The notes below the pieces were generated by a model. The model was not told the DNA's origin and searched no databases. It worked only from the letters and a program-made list of their open reading frames with translations. Of a stretch of 64,000 nucleotides of DNA, positions 1 to 7,187 are shown in pieces. Origin of the DNA: Archaeoglobales archaeon (GTDB taxonomy: Archaea > Halobacteriota > Archaeoglobi > Archaeoglobales > Archaeoglobaceae); NCBI GenBank assembly GCA_030055595.1, contig JASFYH010000005.1, forward strand, positions 1-64,000. Direction: 5' to 3'. Within the stretch, counting starts at the first letter, position 1; the number at the start of each line of letters is the position of its first letter. A program made the translations under genes and the position numbers.

Positions 1-2
1 TT

Positions 3-257
3 GACAGCATAGTTCCTTCAGGTTGCAAAGTCTGTCAGGACTTCTCTGCTGTGGAGAGTGACTTGAGCGTTGGAAGTGTAGGCAGTGAAGCGGGATTCTC
101 AACCGTTGTAGTGCGAAGCGAAATTGCGAAGAGAATCGCTGATGCTATTAAAGCCAAGGGCTATGCTGAATTCAGGGAAGCGAGTGTTGATGCGGTCAAG
201 AAGCTCTGCGACTACAAGGTTAAGATCCATCCTTATCAGCAGAGGAAAGAGATTTAA
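3..257 (+). CDS. FrhB/FdhB-type F420-linked iron-sulfur flavoprotein, C-terminal fragment
   Basis: Only the last ~84 residues are present; the gene enters from the left edge without a start codon. The stretch GCKVCQDFSAVESDLSVG followed by SVGSEAGFSTV is typical of the C-terminal domain of the FrhB/FdhB/FpoF family, iron-sulfur flavoproteins that pass electrons between coenzyme F420 and a partner redox enzyme; the CxxC pair is a probable cluster ligand. F420 is a central hydride carrier in Archaeoglobales and methanogens. The partner enzyme (hydrogenase, Fpo-type dehydrogenase, formate dehydrogenase or other) cannot be told from this piece. Its last 38 bases overlap the convergent hydrolase gene. 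Confidence 0.75.
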   Translation, partial: DSIVPSGCKVCQDFSAVESDLSVGSVGSEAGFSTVVVRSEIAKRIADAIKAKGYAEFREASVDAVKKLCDYKVKIHPYQQRKEI

Positions 258-1053
258 GGTTTAGCTTTTTCAAGTGCTTCTCGATCATAATTTTTTCAAA
301 ATTTTTGTAGATCTCCGCTGGTTCTGGTAGCTTTCTGTAAATTATGCCTTTGCCAACGGGATCGATTCCCGACTTTAATGCCTCTATTATTTTTCTTTCC
401 CTTTCGAAGATCTTTTCTCTGTATTTTAAAAGCTTTTCCTGCAAGTTTTCACCTTTTACTGGCTCTCCATGTGATGGAACAGCGATCTCAACGCTTTTAG
501 CAATTTTCAACAGCTTATCGATCGAGTCCAAAAACTCTTGAAGATCGCAGTCCACACAACCATACCAAGGACCAAAAGAAGTAAGATCGATGTCCGCAAG
601 GTAAAGGATCTTGCCCTCGAGCAGAAAACAACAGTGCCCAGCGGAGTGCCCGGGGGTGTGAATAACTTCGATCTCTTTATTGCCAAACTTCAGGACTTCA
701 CCCTCTTCAATGAATTCATTTACTTTCCGAAACGCGAGTTTTGGATAATAGGCTAAGAAAAGCTTTACAACCTCGCCAAGGGCATATCTTCTCTCAAATT
801 CCTCGTAACTCTCGATTGCCTTAGCGTCGAGTTCGTGAGCATAGATCTTCTTTGCAACCGAATTCATCGAAATGTGATCTTCATGCCAGTGCGAGTTTAC
901 GATCACTTCCGGCTTTAATTCCCAAGCACTCTCAGCCCCACCATCGATCAAGCAGAGATCTTTAAGATAGAGACAGTTCGAGGAAGGGTAGGATCCCCAA
1001 TTACGACCGGGAATTATGAAGATCTCCCGAGCAACTTCTAAGTTCTCATTCAT
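220..1053 (-). CDS. metallo-beta-lactamase-fold hydrolase
   Basis: A 277-residue cytosolic protein with the MBL signature HWHEDH at residues 55-60, a later metal-ligand region HTPGHSAGH, an Asp in YLADIDL and a C-terminal PSHGEPV. These are the usual di-metal ligands of hydrolases of the glyoxalase II/lactonase type; the substrate is unknown. I chose the ATG at 1053 over an in-frame ATG 22 codons upstream because a strong TATA-like element (TTATATAA near 1083-1092) lies inside the longer version, 30 or so bases before 1053, which suggests a leaderless start there. The 3' end overlaps the convergent FrhB-like gene by 38 bases. Confidence 0.75.
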   Translation of the reverse strand: MNENLEVAREIFIIPGRNWGSYPSSNCLYLKDLCLIDGGAESAWELKPEVIVNSHWHEDHISMNSVAKKIYAHELDAKAIESYEEFERRYALGEVVKLFLAYYPKLAFRKVNEFIEEGEVLKFGNKEIEVIHTPGHSAGHCCFLLEGKILYLADIDLTSFGPWYGCVDCDLQEFLDSIDKLLKIAKSVEIAVPSHGEPVKGENLQEKLLKYREKIFERERKIIEALKSGIDPVGKGIIYRKLPEPAEIYKNFEKIMIEKHLKKLNLKSLSSADKDGS

Positions 1054-1214
1054 AAGACTGAGAATGGCCCTTAGTTTATAAGTGTTATATAAGACGGTAT
1101 GCAGAACTTGGATCGTCACTCAAAGAAATAAAATTATCAAAAATTTTTCAATTTATATCAATAATCAGCGAAAAACTTATATGGTAAAATGAAATTGAAA
1201 TGTTGGTGATTAAT

Positions 1215-1568
1215 ATGGCGGGAGAAAAACCGACTGCTGCGTATATATTGTCCCTGATCGGTGGAATTTTGGGGTTTTTAGCAGCGATTGGAATTTTATT
1301 TGCGGGCAGTATCTTTGGTCCTCTTGGAGCAATTTTTGGTGGCATGCTGGCACTGATTCCACTGATCTTTTCGTTGTTGATCATCTGGGGCGCAATGATG
1401 ATCAATAGCGGAGAGCCAAACAAAGTGAAAAACGGAGGCATAATAGTTTTGGTTTTCTCGATCCTATCGGGTCTGAACATAATAGCACTCATTGGAGGGA
1501 TCTTAGCACTTGTTTGGAAGCCCCCCGCTAAAACTGAAGCTCAGCCCGCAGAAACCAAGACTCAGTAG
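1215..1568 (+). CDS. small multispanning membrane protein
   Basis: About 117 residues with three or four hydrophobic segments (roughly residues 8-30, 33-60 and 75-100) rich in Gly, Ile and Leu, and a short polar tail with Pro, Lys, Glu and Gln (PPAKTEAQPAETKTQ). It resembles the many small DUF4064-like archaeal membrane proteins, but I do not recognise a specific family. The ATG at 1215 is preferred over the ATG at 1200 because GGTGAT sits just before it as a ribosome-binding site, and a TATA-like ACTTATATGG lies near 1169-1178. No operon partner: the next gene, hisH, has its own promoter. Confidence 0.6.
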   Translation: MAGEKPTAAYILSLIGGILGFLAAIGILFAGSIFGPLGAIFGGMLALIPLIFSLLIIWGAMMINSGEPNKVKNGGIIVLVFSILSGLNIIALIGGILALVWKPPAKTEAQPAETKTQ

Positions 1569-1622
1569 ATTATTTTCTCTCTTTTACCTCAATTTTTTAA
1601 ATCCTCGGTTAGAGCGAATTGC

Positions 1623-2210
1623 ATGATCGCAATCATCAACTATGGGGTTGGAAACCTTAAAAGCATTTTAAATGCTATCAAAAAAGTTGGTGGAGATGCA
1701 AAGGTCACTTCAGAGCCTAAGGAAATAAATAATGCCTCATCGATCATCTTTCCCGGAGTTGGAGCTTTCAAACCAGCAATAGAAAGGATCAGACGCTACA
1801 ATTACGAATTTCCAGAAGTCCCAAAGCTTGGTATTTGTTTAGGAATGCAATTGTTTGCAGAAAGAAGCTACGAAGGTGGCGTTCACGAAGGATTGGGTTT
1901 TATCCCCGGAGAAGTCATTAGGTTTCCAAGCTCTGTGAGAAAGATCCCACACATGGGTTGGAACGAGTTAAAAATAAAAAAAGAAAGTGAAATTTTTGAG
2001 GGTATTGAGTTTGGAAGCATGGTTTACTTTGTCCATTCATTCTACTTGAAGACAGACGAAAAATTCGTAATAGCGGAAACTGATTACGGAATAACATTTG
2101 CATCTGCTATAGAATTCAACCAAAGCTTTGGATTGCAATTCCATCCCGAGAAAAGCGGAGATCTCGGCTTGGAAATTCTCAGAAATTTTGTAAGGCTAAC
2201 TAAAAGATAG
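1623..2210 (+). CDS. hisH: imidazole glycerol phosphate synthase, glutamine amidotransferase subunit
   Basis: HisH releases ammonia from glutamine and passes it to HisF, which makes imidazole glycerol phosphate and AICAR in histidine synthesis. The 195-residue protein starts IAIINYGVGNLKSI, has the oxyanion strand FPGVGAF, the nucleophile elbow GICLGMQLF (catalytic Cys) and the class I amidotransferase His/Glu pair in FHPEKSG near the C terminus. Length fits the family (about 200). hisF is not in the window, so the his genes are scattered. A TTTTTTAAA element near 1594-1602 about 25 bases upstream indicates a leaderless ATG. The gene ends one base before the convergent glycosylase gene. Confidence 0.93.
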   Translation: MIAIINYGVGNLKSILNAIKKVGGDAKVTSEPKEINNASSIIFPGVGAFKPAIERIRRYNYEFPEVPKLGICLGMQLFAERSYEGGVHEGLGFIPGEVIRFPSSVRKIPHMGWNELKIKKESEIFEGIEFGSMVYFVHSFYLKTDEKFVIAETDYGITFASAIEFNQSFGLQFHPEKSGDLGLEILRNFVRLTKR

Positions 2211-2211
2211 A

Positions 2212-2814
2212 TCAAAAGTCGAATAGAGTTCTCTGCTTCCTTTCCTTTTTGCATAACTCCCCTATTAGCCTGAAATGCTTCTCATAATCCTCTCTAAGCT
2301 GTGCTCTGTATAAAACCGCAGCTGGGTGAAATAATGGCACAATTTTGACTTTTTTGTTCCACTCCTCAACTTCAAAAACCTTTCCGCAGAGCTTTGTGAT
2401 CGATGTGAACTGAAGACCAAAGAACTCAAAGATGAACTTTGCTGAATGTCTGCCGAGACAGACTATAAGATCAGGTTTGAGAATGTTTAGCTGTCTAATA
2501 AGATACTCCCCACAGATCTCGACTTCCTCGGGTAGCGGATCACGATTGTTTGGTGGTCTGCACTTTAGAACGTTGCATATGTATACTTCTTCCCTTGTTA
2601 ATCCTATTAAAGAGAGCATTTCCGTCAGAAATTTCCCGGCACTTCCGACAAAAGGCTCTCCTTTAAGATCTTCTTCCCTCCCCGGAGCTTCGCCGACAAA
2701 AACGATCCCCGCTCTACTATTGCCTACTCCGGGAACGTATTTTGTCTTCGTCAAGTGCAATGAACATCTTTTGCAATTCAAAATCTCCTTAGTTAGATCA
2801 TCAAGGGTTTCCAT
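2212..2814 (-). CDS. udg: family 4 uracil-DNA glycosylase
   Basis: Removes uracil from DNA to start base excision repair of deaminated cytosine, a heavy load at high temperature. The 200-residue protein has the four Fe-S ligands of family 4 (C14, C17, C85, C101), the active-site motif GEAPGREED at 41-49 and the second motif HPAAV at 163-167. The last seven residues, QRTLFDF, fit the PCNA-binding consensus QxxLxxF. The start METLDDL is chosen by resemblance to the A. fulgidus enzyme as I recall it; longer in-frame starts lie inside a stable hairpin that I call separately as a guide RNA candidate. Tail-to-tail with hisH with one base between them. Confidence 0.93.
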   Translation of the reverse strand: METLDDLTKEILNCKRCSLHLTKTKYVPGVGNSRAGIVFVGEAPGREEDLKGEPFVGSAGKFLTEMLSLIGLTREEVYICNVLKCRPPNNRDPLPEEVEICGEYLIRQLNILKPDLIVCLGRHSAKFIFEFFGLQFTSITKLCGKVFEVEEWNKKVKIVPLFHPAAVLYRAQLREDYEKHFRLIGELCKKERKQRTLFDF

Positions 2815-2821
2815 AGCAATC

Positions 2822-2883
2822 ATCTGTAGCCCGTCGTGTGGGATCCCATTCATCTTCTTTCATGGGACGCATGGCTGACGGGC
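2822..2883 (-). ncRNA. candidate single-hairpin H/ACA guide RNA
   Basis: On the minus strand, bases 2883-2877 (GCCCGUC) pair perfectly with 2835-2829 (GACGGGC), and 2867-2862 (UCCCAU) pair perfectly with 2849-2844 (AUGGGA); a G-U pair can extend the upper stem. Between the stems is a large internal loop of 9 and 8 bases, like a pseudouridylation pocket. The 12-base terminal loop opens with GA and closes with UGA, as in an L7Ae-binding K-loop. An ACA triplet (2827-2825) follows the lower stem after one base, 15-16 bases from the top of the pocket, the spacing of archaeal H/ACA RNAs. A TTTTTAAT box at 2907-2914 could place transcription start at the hairpin's 5' end. The target is unknown. Confidence 0.55.
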
Positions 2884-2922
2884 ATCTCTTTATAGCCAAA
2901 GAAGATTAAAAATTTTTCTGTG

Positions 2923-3864
2923 TCAATTGCCCCTCTTAACAAGGAAATCTGTCAAGTTCTCAAGCTCCTTTTTCCTCTCAGTATTCTTTAAACATCCCAA
3001 ATTCTTTTTTGCAAGCTCTATATAATCGTAAGCCTTTCTTCTTGCATACTCTATTGCACCGCATTCTAAAAGCTTCTCAACATCTTTTTTAATCTCTTCT
3101 ACGTTAGCTTTCTGCTTTCCAAAGGTTTCAAGTTCAATTCCTTGCTCAAAGGCTTTTATAACTACCAAAGTCTTTTTTCCTTTAACTATATCGCTACCCC
3201 AGTCCTTTCCGATGTTCTTTCCCATCAGGTCGAGAACGTCGTCATGGATCTGAAATCCAATTCCTGCAAATATTCCATAATCCCAAAGTGGGTTGAAACA
3301 TTCCTGCTTCCCGAACAAAACTGCTGGGAGAGACGAAGAAGCAGCAAGTAAAACTCCAGTTTTCAGTTTAACCATTTCAAGATACTCCGACTCTTTTACC
3401 ATCTTGCTCTCAAAACTCATGTCCATATATTGCCCCTCGCAGATCTTTACGCACACATCCGCCACAAGTTCTACCGCCTTTCTTACATTCTCCCCCGGAA
3501 CCTCGCATTTTGATAGCAGACTAAAAGCCTCTGCAAATAACGTGTCTCCCGCAAGAATCGCTGTGGCTTCCCCAAATAAAGTATGGACTGTCTTTACATT
3601 TCTTCTCATCTCGTCCCGATCCATGATATCGTCGTGGATCAGCGTGAAGTTGTGTATTGCTTCAAGGGCAACTATTGCGGGCATGATCCTTCGATAGTCC
3701 TCTCCCAGTGCTTCTGTCACCATCATCGCGATTATTGGTCGCAATCTTTTCCCACCCGCCTTGATCAAGTGCCTTGCAGCTTTATACAGTTCAAATTCTT
3801 TTTCTGGTAGATAGTTTTTTATAGCTTCATTTACAATTTTAGCCCTTTCCTGAATCTCTTTCAT
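2923..3864 (-). CDS. idsA: geranylgeranyl (short-chain polyprenyl) diphosphate synthase
   Basis: Condenses IPP with allylic diphosphates to the C15/C20 chain used for archaeal ether lipids. The 313-residue protein has GGKRLRP at 37-43, the first aspartate-rich motif DDIMD at 78-82 and the second DDVLD at 208-212, the Mg-diphosphate sites of all-trans prenyl synthases. Phe at the fifth position before the first motif (F73) is the residue that limits chain length in archaeal GGPP synthases, so a C20 product is likely; a farnesyl product cannot be excluded. It is the last gene of the mevalonate operon and overlaps the IDI2 gene by 4 bases. Confidence 0.9.
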   Translation of the reverse strand: MKEIQERAKIVNEAIKNYLPEKEFELYKAARHLIKAGGKRLRPIIAMMVTEALGEDYRRIMPAIVALEAIHNFTLIHDDIMDRDEMRRNVKTVHTLFGEATAILAGDTLFAEAFSLLSKCEVPGENVRKAVELVADVCVKICEGQYMDMSFESKMVKESEYLEMVKLKTGVLLAASSSLPAVLFGKQECFNPLWDYGIFAGIGFQIHDDVLDLMGKNIGKDWGSDIVKGKKTLVVIKAFEQGIELETFGKQKANVEEIKKDVEKLLECGAIEYARRKAYDYIELAKKNLGCLKNTERKKELENLTDFLVKRGN

Positions 3865-4928
3865 TTTCTCCCCTCACAAAAAGACTTCAGATCTATCTCC
3901 CTAAATCTTAACCACTCAGCAAGCTTCCCAGAAACAAACAAAGGTCTTCTTTCTAAATCTTCAGCTTTTCTGCAATTTGTCAAAAACATTGCAGTTTTAA
4001 AACCTCGCATAAACCTCTGGATCCGGTTCTTTACAGCACTGGCACTAATATTTGCCGAAACTAAAAAAGGCAAGGCAGAGCTTGCAATTTTGGCTCCAAG
4101 AGCTAAGCTCTTTGCTATATCTAAACCGCTTCTTATTCCCCCTGTGGCAATTGTGGGTAAGATCTTTGCACAATCCACTATTGAAAAAGCAGTAGGAATG
4201 CCCCAGTTCGCAAAATCGAATCCAACTTCTCTTAGAATTTCATCCTCACTTCTATAAGCTTCTACTATGCTAAAAGATGTTCCTCCCTTACCACCGACAT
4301 CAATTGCAAAAACTCCCGCTTCTCTTAATCTAATAGCCACTTCTTTGCTTATTCCCGCTCCTGTTTCCTTTACGATTACGGGAACTTTAACACTCTTACA
4401 GACCTCTTTGATCGCTTCAAGACAGCCCTTAGCATTTTTGTCTCCTTCGTTCTGGATCGCTTCTTGTAAGTAGTTAAGATGGATCGCAACCGCATCCGCA
4501 TCGATCATCTCAATGACTTTGTCAACGATCTCAAGATCCTTAATGATCTGCGGGGCACCAATATTTGCGTATATAAAAGCCTTCGGAGCCTTTTCTCGGA
4601 CAATAGAAAACGTCTTTACGACCTTTTCATTTTCAAGCCCGGCTCTTTGACTCCCAACACCCATTCCAATACCTGTCTCCTCAACTGCAATGGCAATATT
4701 CTCGTTAATTCTTTCAGTCTCCTCATGTCCCCCTGTAATTGAGGCAATTAGAAAAGGAAAGGATAATTTCTTTTTTCCAAAGTAAACTGAAGAATCTATC
4801 TCTGAAAAATCGATTTCAGGAATTGCCTGATGTATGAGCATCACGTCTTCCAATCCACTATAGCCCGTCTCAACCTCTTCGGTCAAGCAGATCTTTATGT
4901 GATCCAGTTTTCTCCTCTCAGTTTTCAC
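3861..4928 (-). CDS. fni: type 2 isopentenyl-diphosphate isomerase (FMN-dependent)
   Basis: Interconverts IPP and DMAPP using reduced FMN. The 355-residue protein starts with RKLDHIKICL, has the FMN barrel strand FPFLIASITGGH near residue 60, MGVGSQRA, the HLNYLQEA segment that carries the catalytic Gln/His region, and the C-terminal ATGGIRSGLDIAKSLALGA phosphate-binding loop. Length is normal. It overlaps both neighbours by 4 bases (isopentenyl phosphate kinase upstream, prenyl synthase downstream), so it is translated from one message with them. The order kinase, isomerase, prenyltransferase follows the pathway. Confidence 0.93.
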   Translation of the reverse strand: MKTERRKLDHIKICLTEEVETGYSGLEDVMLIHQAIPEIDFSEIDSSVYFGKKKLSFPFLIASITGGHEETERINENIAIAVEETGIGMGVGSQRAGLENEKVVKTFSIVREKAPKAFIYANIGAPQIIKDLEIVDKVIEMIDADAVAIHLNYLQEAIQNEGDKNAKGCLEAIKEVCKSVKVPVIVKETGAGISKEVAIRLREAGVFAIDVGGKGGTSFSIVEAYRSEDEILREVGFDFANWGIPTAFSIVDCAKILPTIATGGIRSGLDIAKSLALGAKIASSALPFLVSANISASAVKNRIQRFMRGFKTAMFLTNCRKAEDLERRPLFVSGKLAEWLRFREIDLKSFCEGRK

Positions 4929-5590
4929 AAGATCACCTCTGTTCCCAGTTCCTCACCTTTTAGAAACTTTTTAATATTTTCCCCGCTACCTTTGAATATA
5001 AAAACTCTGCATAGATGTTTCATCCCAAAAACTCTTCCGATCTTTCTTCCCATATTCCCGGTAGCATCAATCTCGCCAATAGAGTCCGCTTTCATTTCAC
5101 GAGTAAATTTTTCAGTTATTTTGCCATTCACAAATATTCCTTCAACGTTGGTTGCAAAACCTATTCTCTCTGCTTTGAACTTCTCCGCAAGTTCCACAAC
5201 AAGATCGTCGCCTGAAACGATCTCGAAATTTGAATTAACATCTCCATGAAGCACCGGAAGAAATCCCTTCTCCAAGAGTTTAGAAACTATCGAAAAGTCA
5301 CATGTAAAAGGATGAATTCCGACCGCAGGGACATTGAATTCAATAAGCTTTTTGCAAAACCTCTCGTTCAGTCTAACGCAAGCATCATGTATTTTAGCTA
5401 CTGAAATTGGATCCTTTAAACCAAATTTTTTAACATGTGGATGCCCAAAAGAGCCCGCTCCGTGAATGAGGATTAGATCACGATAATTTTCTGCGATTGC
5501 AGTGCATACGTCTTCAATTGCTAACTCGTTAAAGCTCTCAAATTTTTCCTTGTGAGTTATTACAGAGCCTCCCACTTTAAGAATCTTCAA
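4925..5590 (-). CDS. ipk: isopentenyl phosphate kinase
   Basis: Phosphorylates isopentenyl phosphate to IPP in the archaeal version of the mevalonate pathway. A member of the amino-acid-kinase superfamily: the N terminus MKILKVGGSVITHK is the phosphate-binding Lys/Gly loop, and HGAGSFGHPHVKKFG at 43-57 holds the His (H50) that corresponds to the catalytic histidine of known IPKs. At 221 residues it is somewhat shorter than the usual 245-260. It overlaps mevalonate kinase by 14 bases. The archaeal partner enzymes (phosphomevalonate dehydratase/decarboxylase) are not in this window. Confidence 0.9.
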   Translation of the reverse strand: MKILKVGGSVITHKEKFESFNELAIEDVCTAIAENYRDLILIHGAGSFGHPHVKKFGLKDPISVAKIHDACVRLNERFCKKLIEFNVPAVGIHPFTCDFSIVSKLLEKGFLPVLHGDVNSNFEIVSGDDLVVELAEKFKAERIGFATNVEGIFVNGKITEKFTREMKADSIGEIDATGNMGRKIGRVFGMKHLCRVFIFKGSGENIKKFLKGEELGTEVIL

Positions 5591-6431
5591 TTCTGACCCC
5601 CTCTAACTCTGGTCTAACTAAGATGCTTCCATCTGGTTTTTTATTTTGAAATATCCCAAAAATACATCCTCCACCGCCGGCTCCGGTCAGCTTCACCTTA
5701 AAACCATCTTTTTCGAGCTTCGAGACTATTTCATCGATCTCGGGAGAGCTAACCCCTATTGCTCTCAAAAGAGACTGATTCATGTAGATCAGTTCCTCAA
5801 ATTCCTCTAATCCGCAATTAGGAGCCTTTAAAGCGATCAAGTCGATCGCATCAAAGATCTTATCCACCGCTTCAGTATATCTTTGTCTCAAATTTGCAAC
5901 TTTTTCAACCATTGCCTTAGTCGATCTCTCCCATAGTCTTATCAAAAAGAACTGAAATGGCAATTCAACCTTTTTTCTTTCTGGAAAAATCCAACTTCCG
6001 CCAAATGTAGAGATAAAGGGATCAATTCCACTTGCTCTCCCTTGGACGTCTATTTCAACTTTCTTAGCAGTCTCAAAGATCTCCTCATTGTCCAACTCAA
6101 CTCCAAATTCATAACTTAAGGCTTTAAGTGTTGCAACAGTAACAGCTGCAGAACTTCCAAGCCCTGATGCGATCGGAATTTCGCTTTTTACGATGATCTC
6201 TGCTCCTTCGATCTTTCTGAAATCGCAAAACCTTTTAATCGCAAAAGTAATGTAGGGGTGGACTTTGAGATCCAATCCAGTTGCACCAAGTGGAGAAATT
6301 ACTCTAAATTCACTACATTTCTTAGCTTCAACTCTACAGCGGAGATCTATCGCAGACACGAGAGCATGCCTTCCATAGACAACCGCATGCTCACCGAAGA
6401 GTATGATCTTACCCGGGGCTGAAGCGATCAT
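5577..6431 (-). CDS. mvk: mevalonate kinase
   Basis: GHMP-family kinase that makes 5-phosphomevalonate. The 284-residue protein has the N-terminal substrate strand APGKIILFGEHAVVYG, the ATP loop PIASGLGSSAAV at 86-97 and the C-terminal KLTGAGGGGCIFG motif. It is first in a four-gene operon (mvk, ipk, fni, idsA) whose members all overlap. TTTAAA at 6456-6461 lies about 27 bases before the ATG, so the transcript is probably leaderless, although AAGGAGAAGG directly upstream would be a good ribosome-binding site if a longer message reads through from the upstream region. Confidence 0.94.
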   Translation of the reverse strand: MIASAPGKIILFGEHAVVYGRHALVSAIDLRCRVEAKKCSEFRVISPLGATGLDLKVHPYITFAIKRFCDFRKIEGAEIIVKSEIPIASGLGSSAAVTVATLKALSYEFGVELDNEEIFETAKKVEIDVQGRASGIDPFISTFGGSWIFPERKKVELPFQFFLIRLWERSTKAMVEKVANLRQRYTEAVDKIFDAIDLIALKAPNCGLEEFEELIYMNQSLLRAIGVSSPEIDEIVSKLEKDGFKVKLTGAGGGGCIFGIFQNKKPDGSILVRPELEGVRIEDS

Positions 6432-6630
6432 CCTTCTCCTTTTTTCGCAGAAGATTTTAAATTTTTCTTGGAAAGCTTTCTGCGAGTTTCACCTAAGTGT
6501 TTCATTAAAGTAGCAAGTAGCGGTGCGGTTATAGAAGCTAAGATCTCGAATCCGAAAGTATGCTTTGTCTTCTAATGCTCTTTTCGGGGGACAATAGAGA
6601 AAAATTCAGAGTGATCTTCTTGTATAAAAA
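6428..6630. other. intergenic region with a short coding-like tail before mvk
   Basis: About 200 bases between mvk and the lipoprotein gene. On the minus strand an open frame ends in TGA at 6428-6430, overlapping the mvk ATG in the ATGA arrangement usual for co-translated genes. Its last 25 codons from an ATG at 6505 are basic (MKHLGETRRKLSKKNLKSS...), but no promoter precedes it and a stop lies about 47 codons upstream. It could be a small protein or a decayed gene tail. Nothing else is evident. Confidence 0.25.
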
Positions 6631-6966
6631 CTACTGTTTTTCTAATATCGCGCCATCATCCATTCTAATTTTGTTTCCCTCCACTTTCCCCCCAAGGCTT
6701 ATTTTTGTCCCGAGAATGCTGACTTTTATGGAGATCCTATCTCCACTTACATCGTATTCCCCCACAATTGAGGGACCACCAAGATGAGATCTGAAGATCG
6801 CTTCTCCATTCGATTTAAATTCAATTGTATCTCCTTTTGAGAAAGTTGGGAATCCACTCCCAGATTTCGTGCACTCATATGTGCCGGAAACTCCTGAACC
6901 AAGGCATCCGATTATCAAAGTCAATAAAACTAAAAAGACCGCGGTTGCCAAACCTCTGATCTCCAT
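6631..6966 (-). CDS. small secreted lipoprotein, unknown function
   Basis: A protein of about 111 residues with an N-terminal hydrophobic helix (residues 7-20) ending in the lipobox LIIGCLG, so it should be exported and anchored through its lipid-modified Cys. The mature part is beta-rich with alternating polar and hydrophobic residues (TYECTKSGSGFPTFSKGDTI, then IVGEYDVSGDRISIKV), like small lipocalin-like or DUF-type lipoproteins. I do not recognise the family. The ATG at 6966 is preferred to a GTG at 6981 because a TTTAAA box near 6991-6996 sits about 28 bases upstream. It stands alone. Confidence 0.65.
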   Translation of the reverse strand: MEIRGLATAVFLVLLTLIIGCLGSGVSGTYECTKSGSGFPTFSKGDTIEFKSNGEAIFRSHLGGPSIVGEYDVSGDRISIKVSILGTKISLGGKVEGNKIRMDDGAILEKQ

Positions 6967-6972
6967 GTTGAC

Positions 6973-7134
6973 TTGACGCACGTATTAATTTTTAAAGTTT
7001 TTGATCCGCCTAAGTGCCCCAAGTGTAATACAAAATGGACATCTTATAAAGAGATGAACGAGCTAAGGAGAGATCGCCCAAAACAAACAGAAAAACAAGA
7101 GTTAAAGAGTAGATCAGACAAAAATTTAACTTAG
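6973..7134 (+). pseudogene. possible zinc-ribbon gene remnant or short ORF
   Basis: The intergenic stretch contains an open frame ending at TAG 7132-7134 that reads ...FDPPKCPKCNTKWTSYKEM..., with a CPKC knuckle typical of one half of a zinc ribbon, followed by a charged tail. The only in-frame start is a TTG at 6973, no ribosome-binding site precedes it, and a second Cys pair is absent. It may be the remains of a longer zinc-ribbon gene or a short peptide; the rest of the 6982-7187 gap is AT-rich promoter sequence for the downstream gene. Confidence 0.25.
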
Positions 7135-7187
7135 ATCTTGGGATCTGATACAAAAAAGATTTAAAATTTTGAAGTCAACATTTTGCT

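Noticed and set aside
1148-1492. Minus-strand frame opposite the small membrane protein
   Set aside because: Mirror of a hydrophobic gene; Pro/Ile/Ser-rich composition and no promoter.
2815-2853. Longer N terminus of the glycosylase from ATG 2853
   Set aside because: It reads through the loop and 3' arm of the predicted hairpin and has no counterpart in the family start METLDDL.
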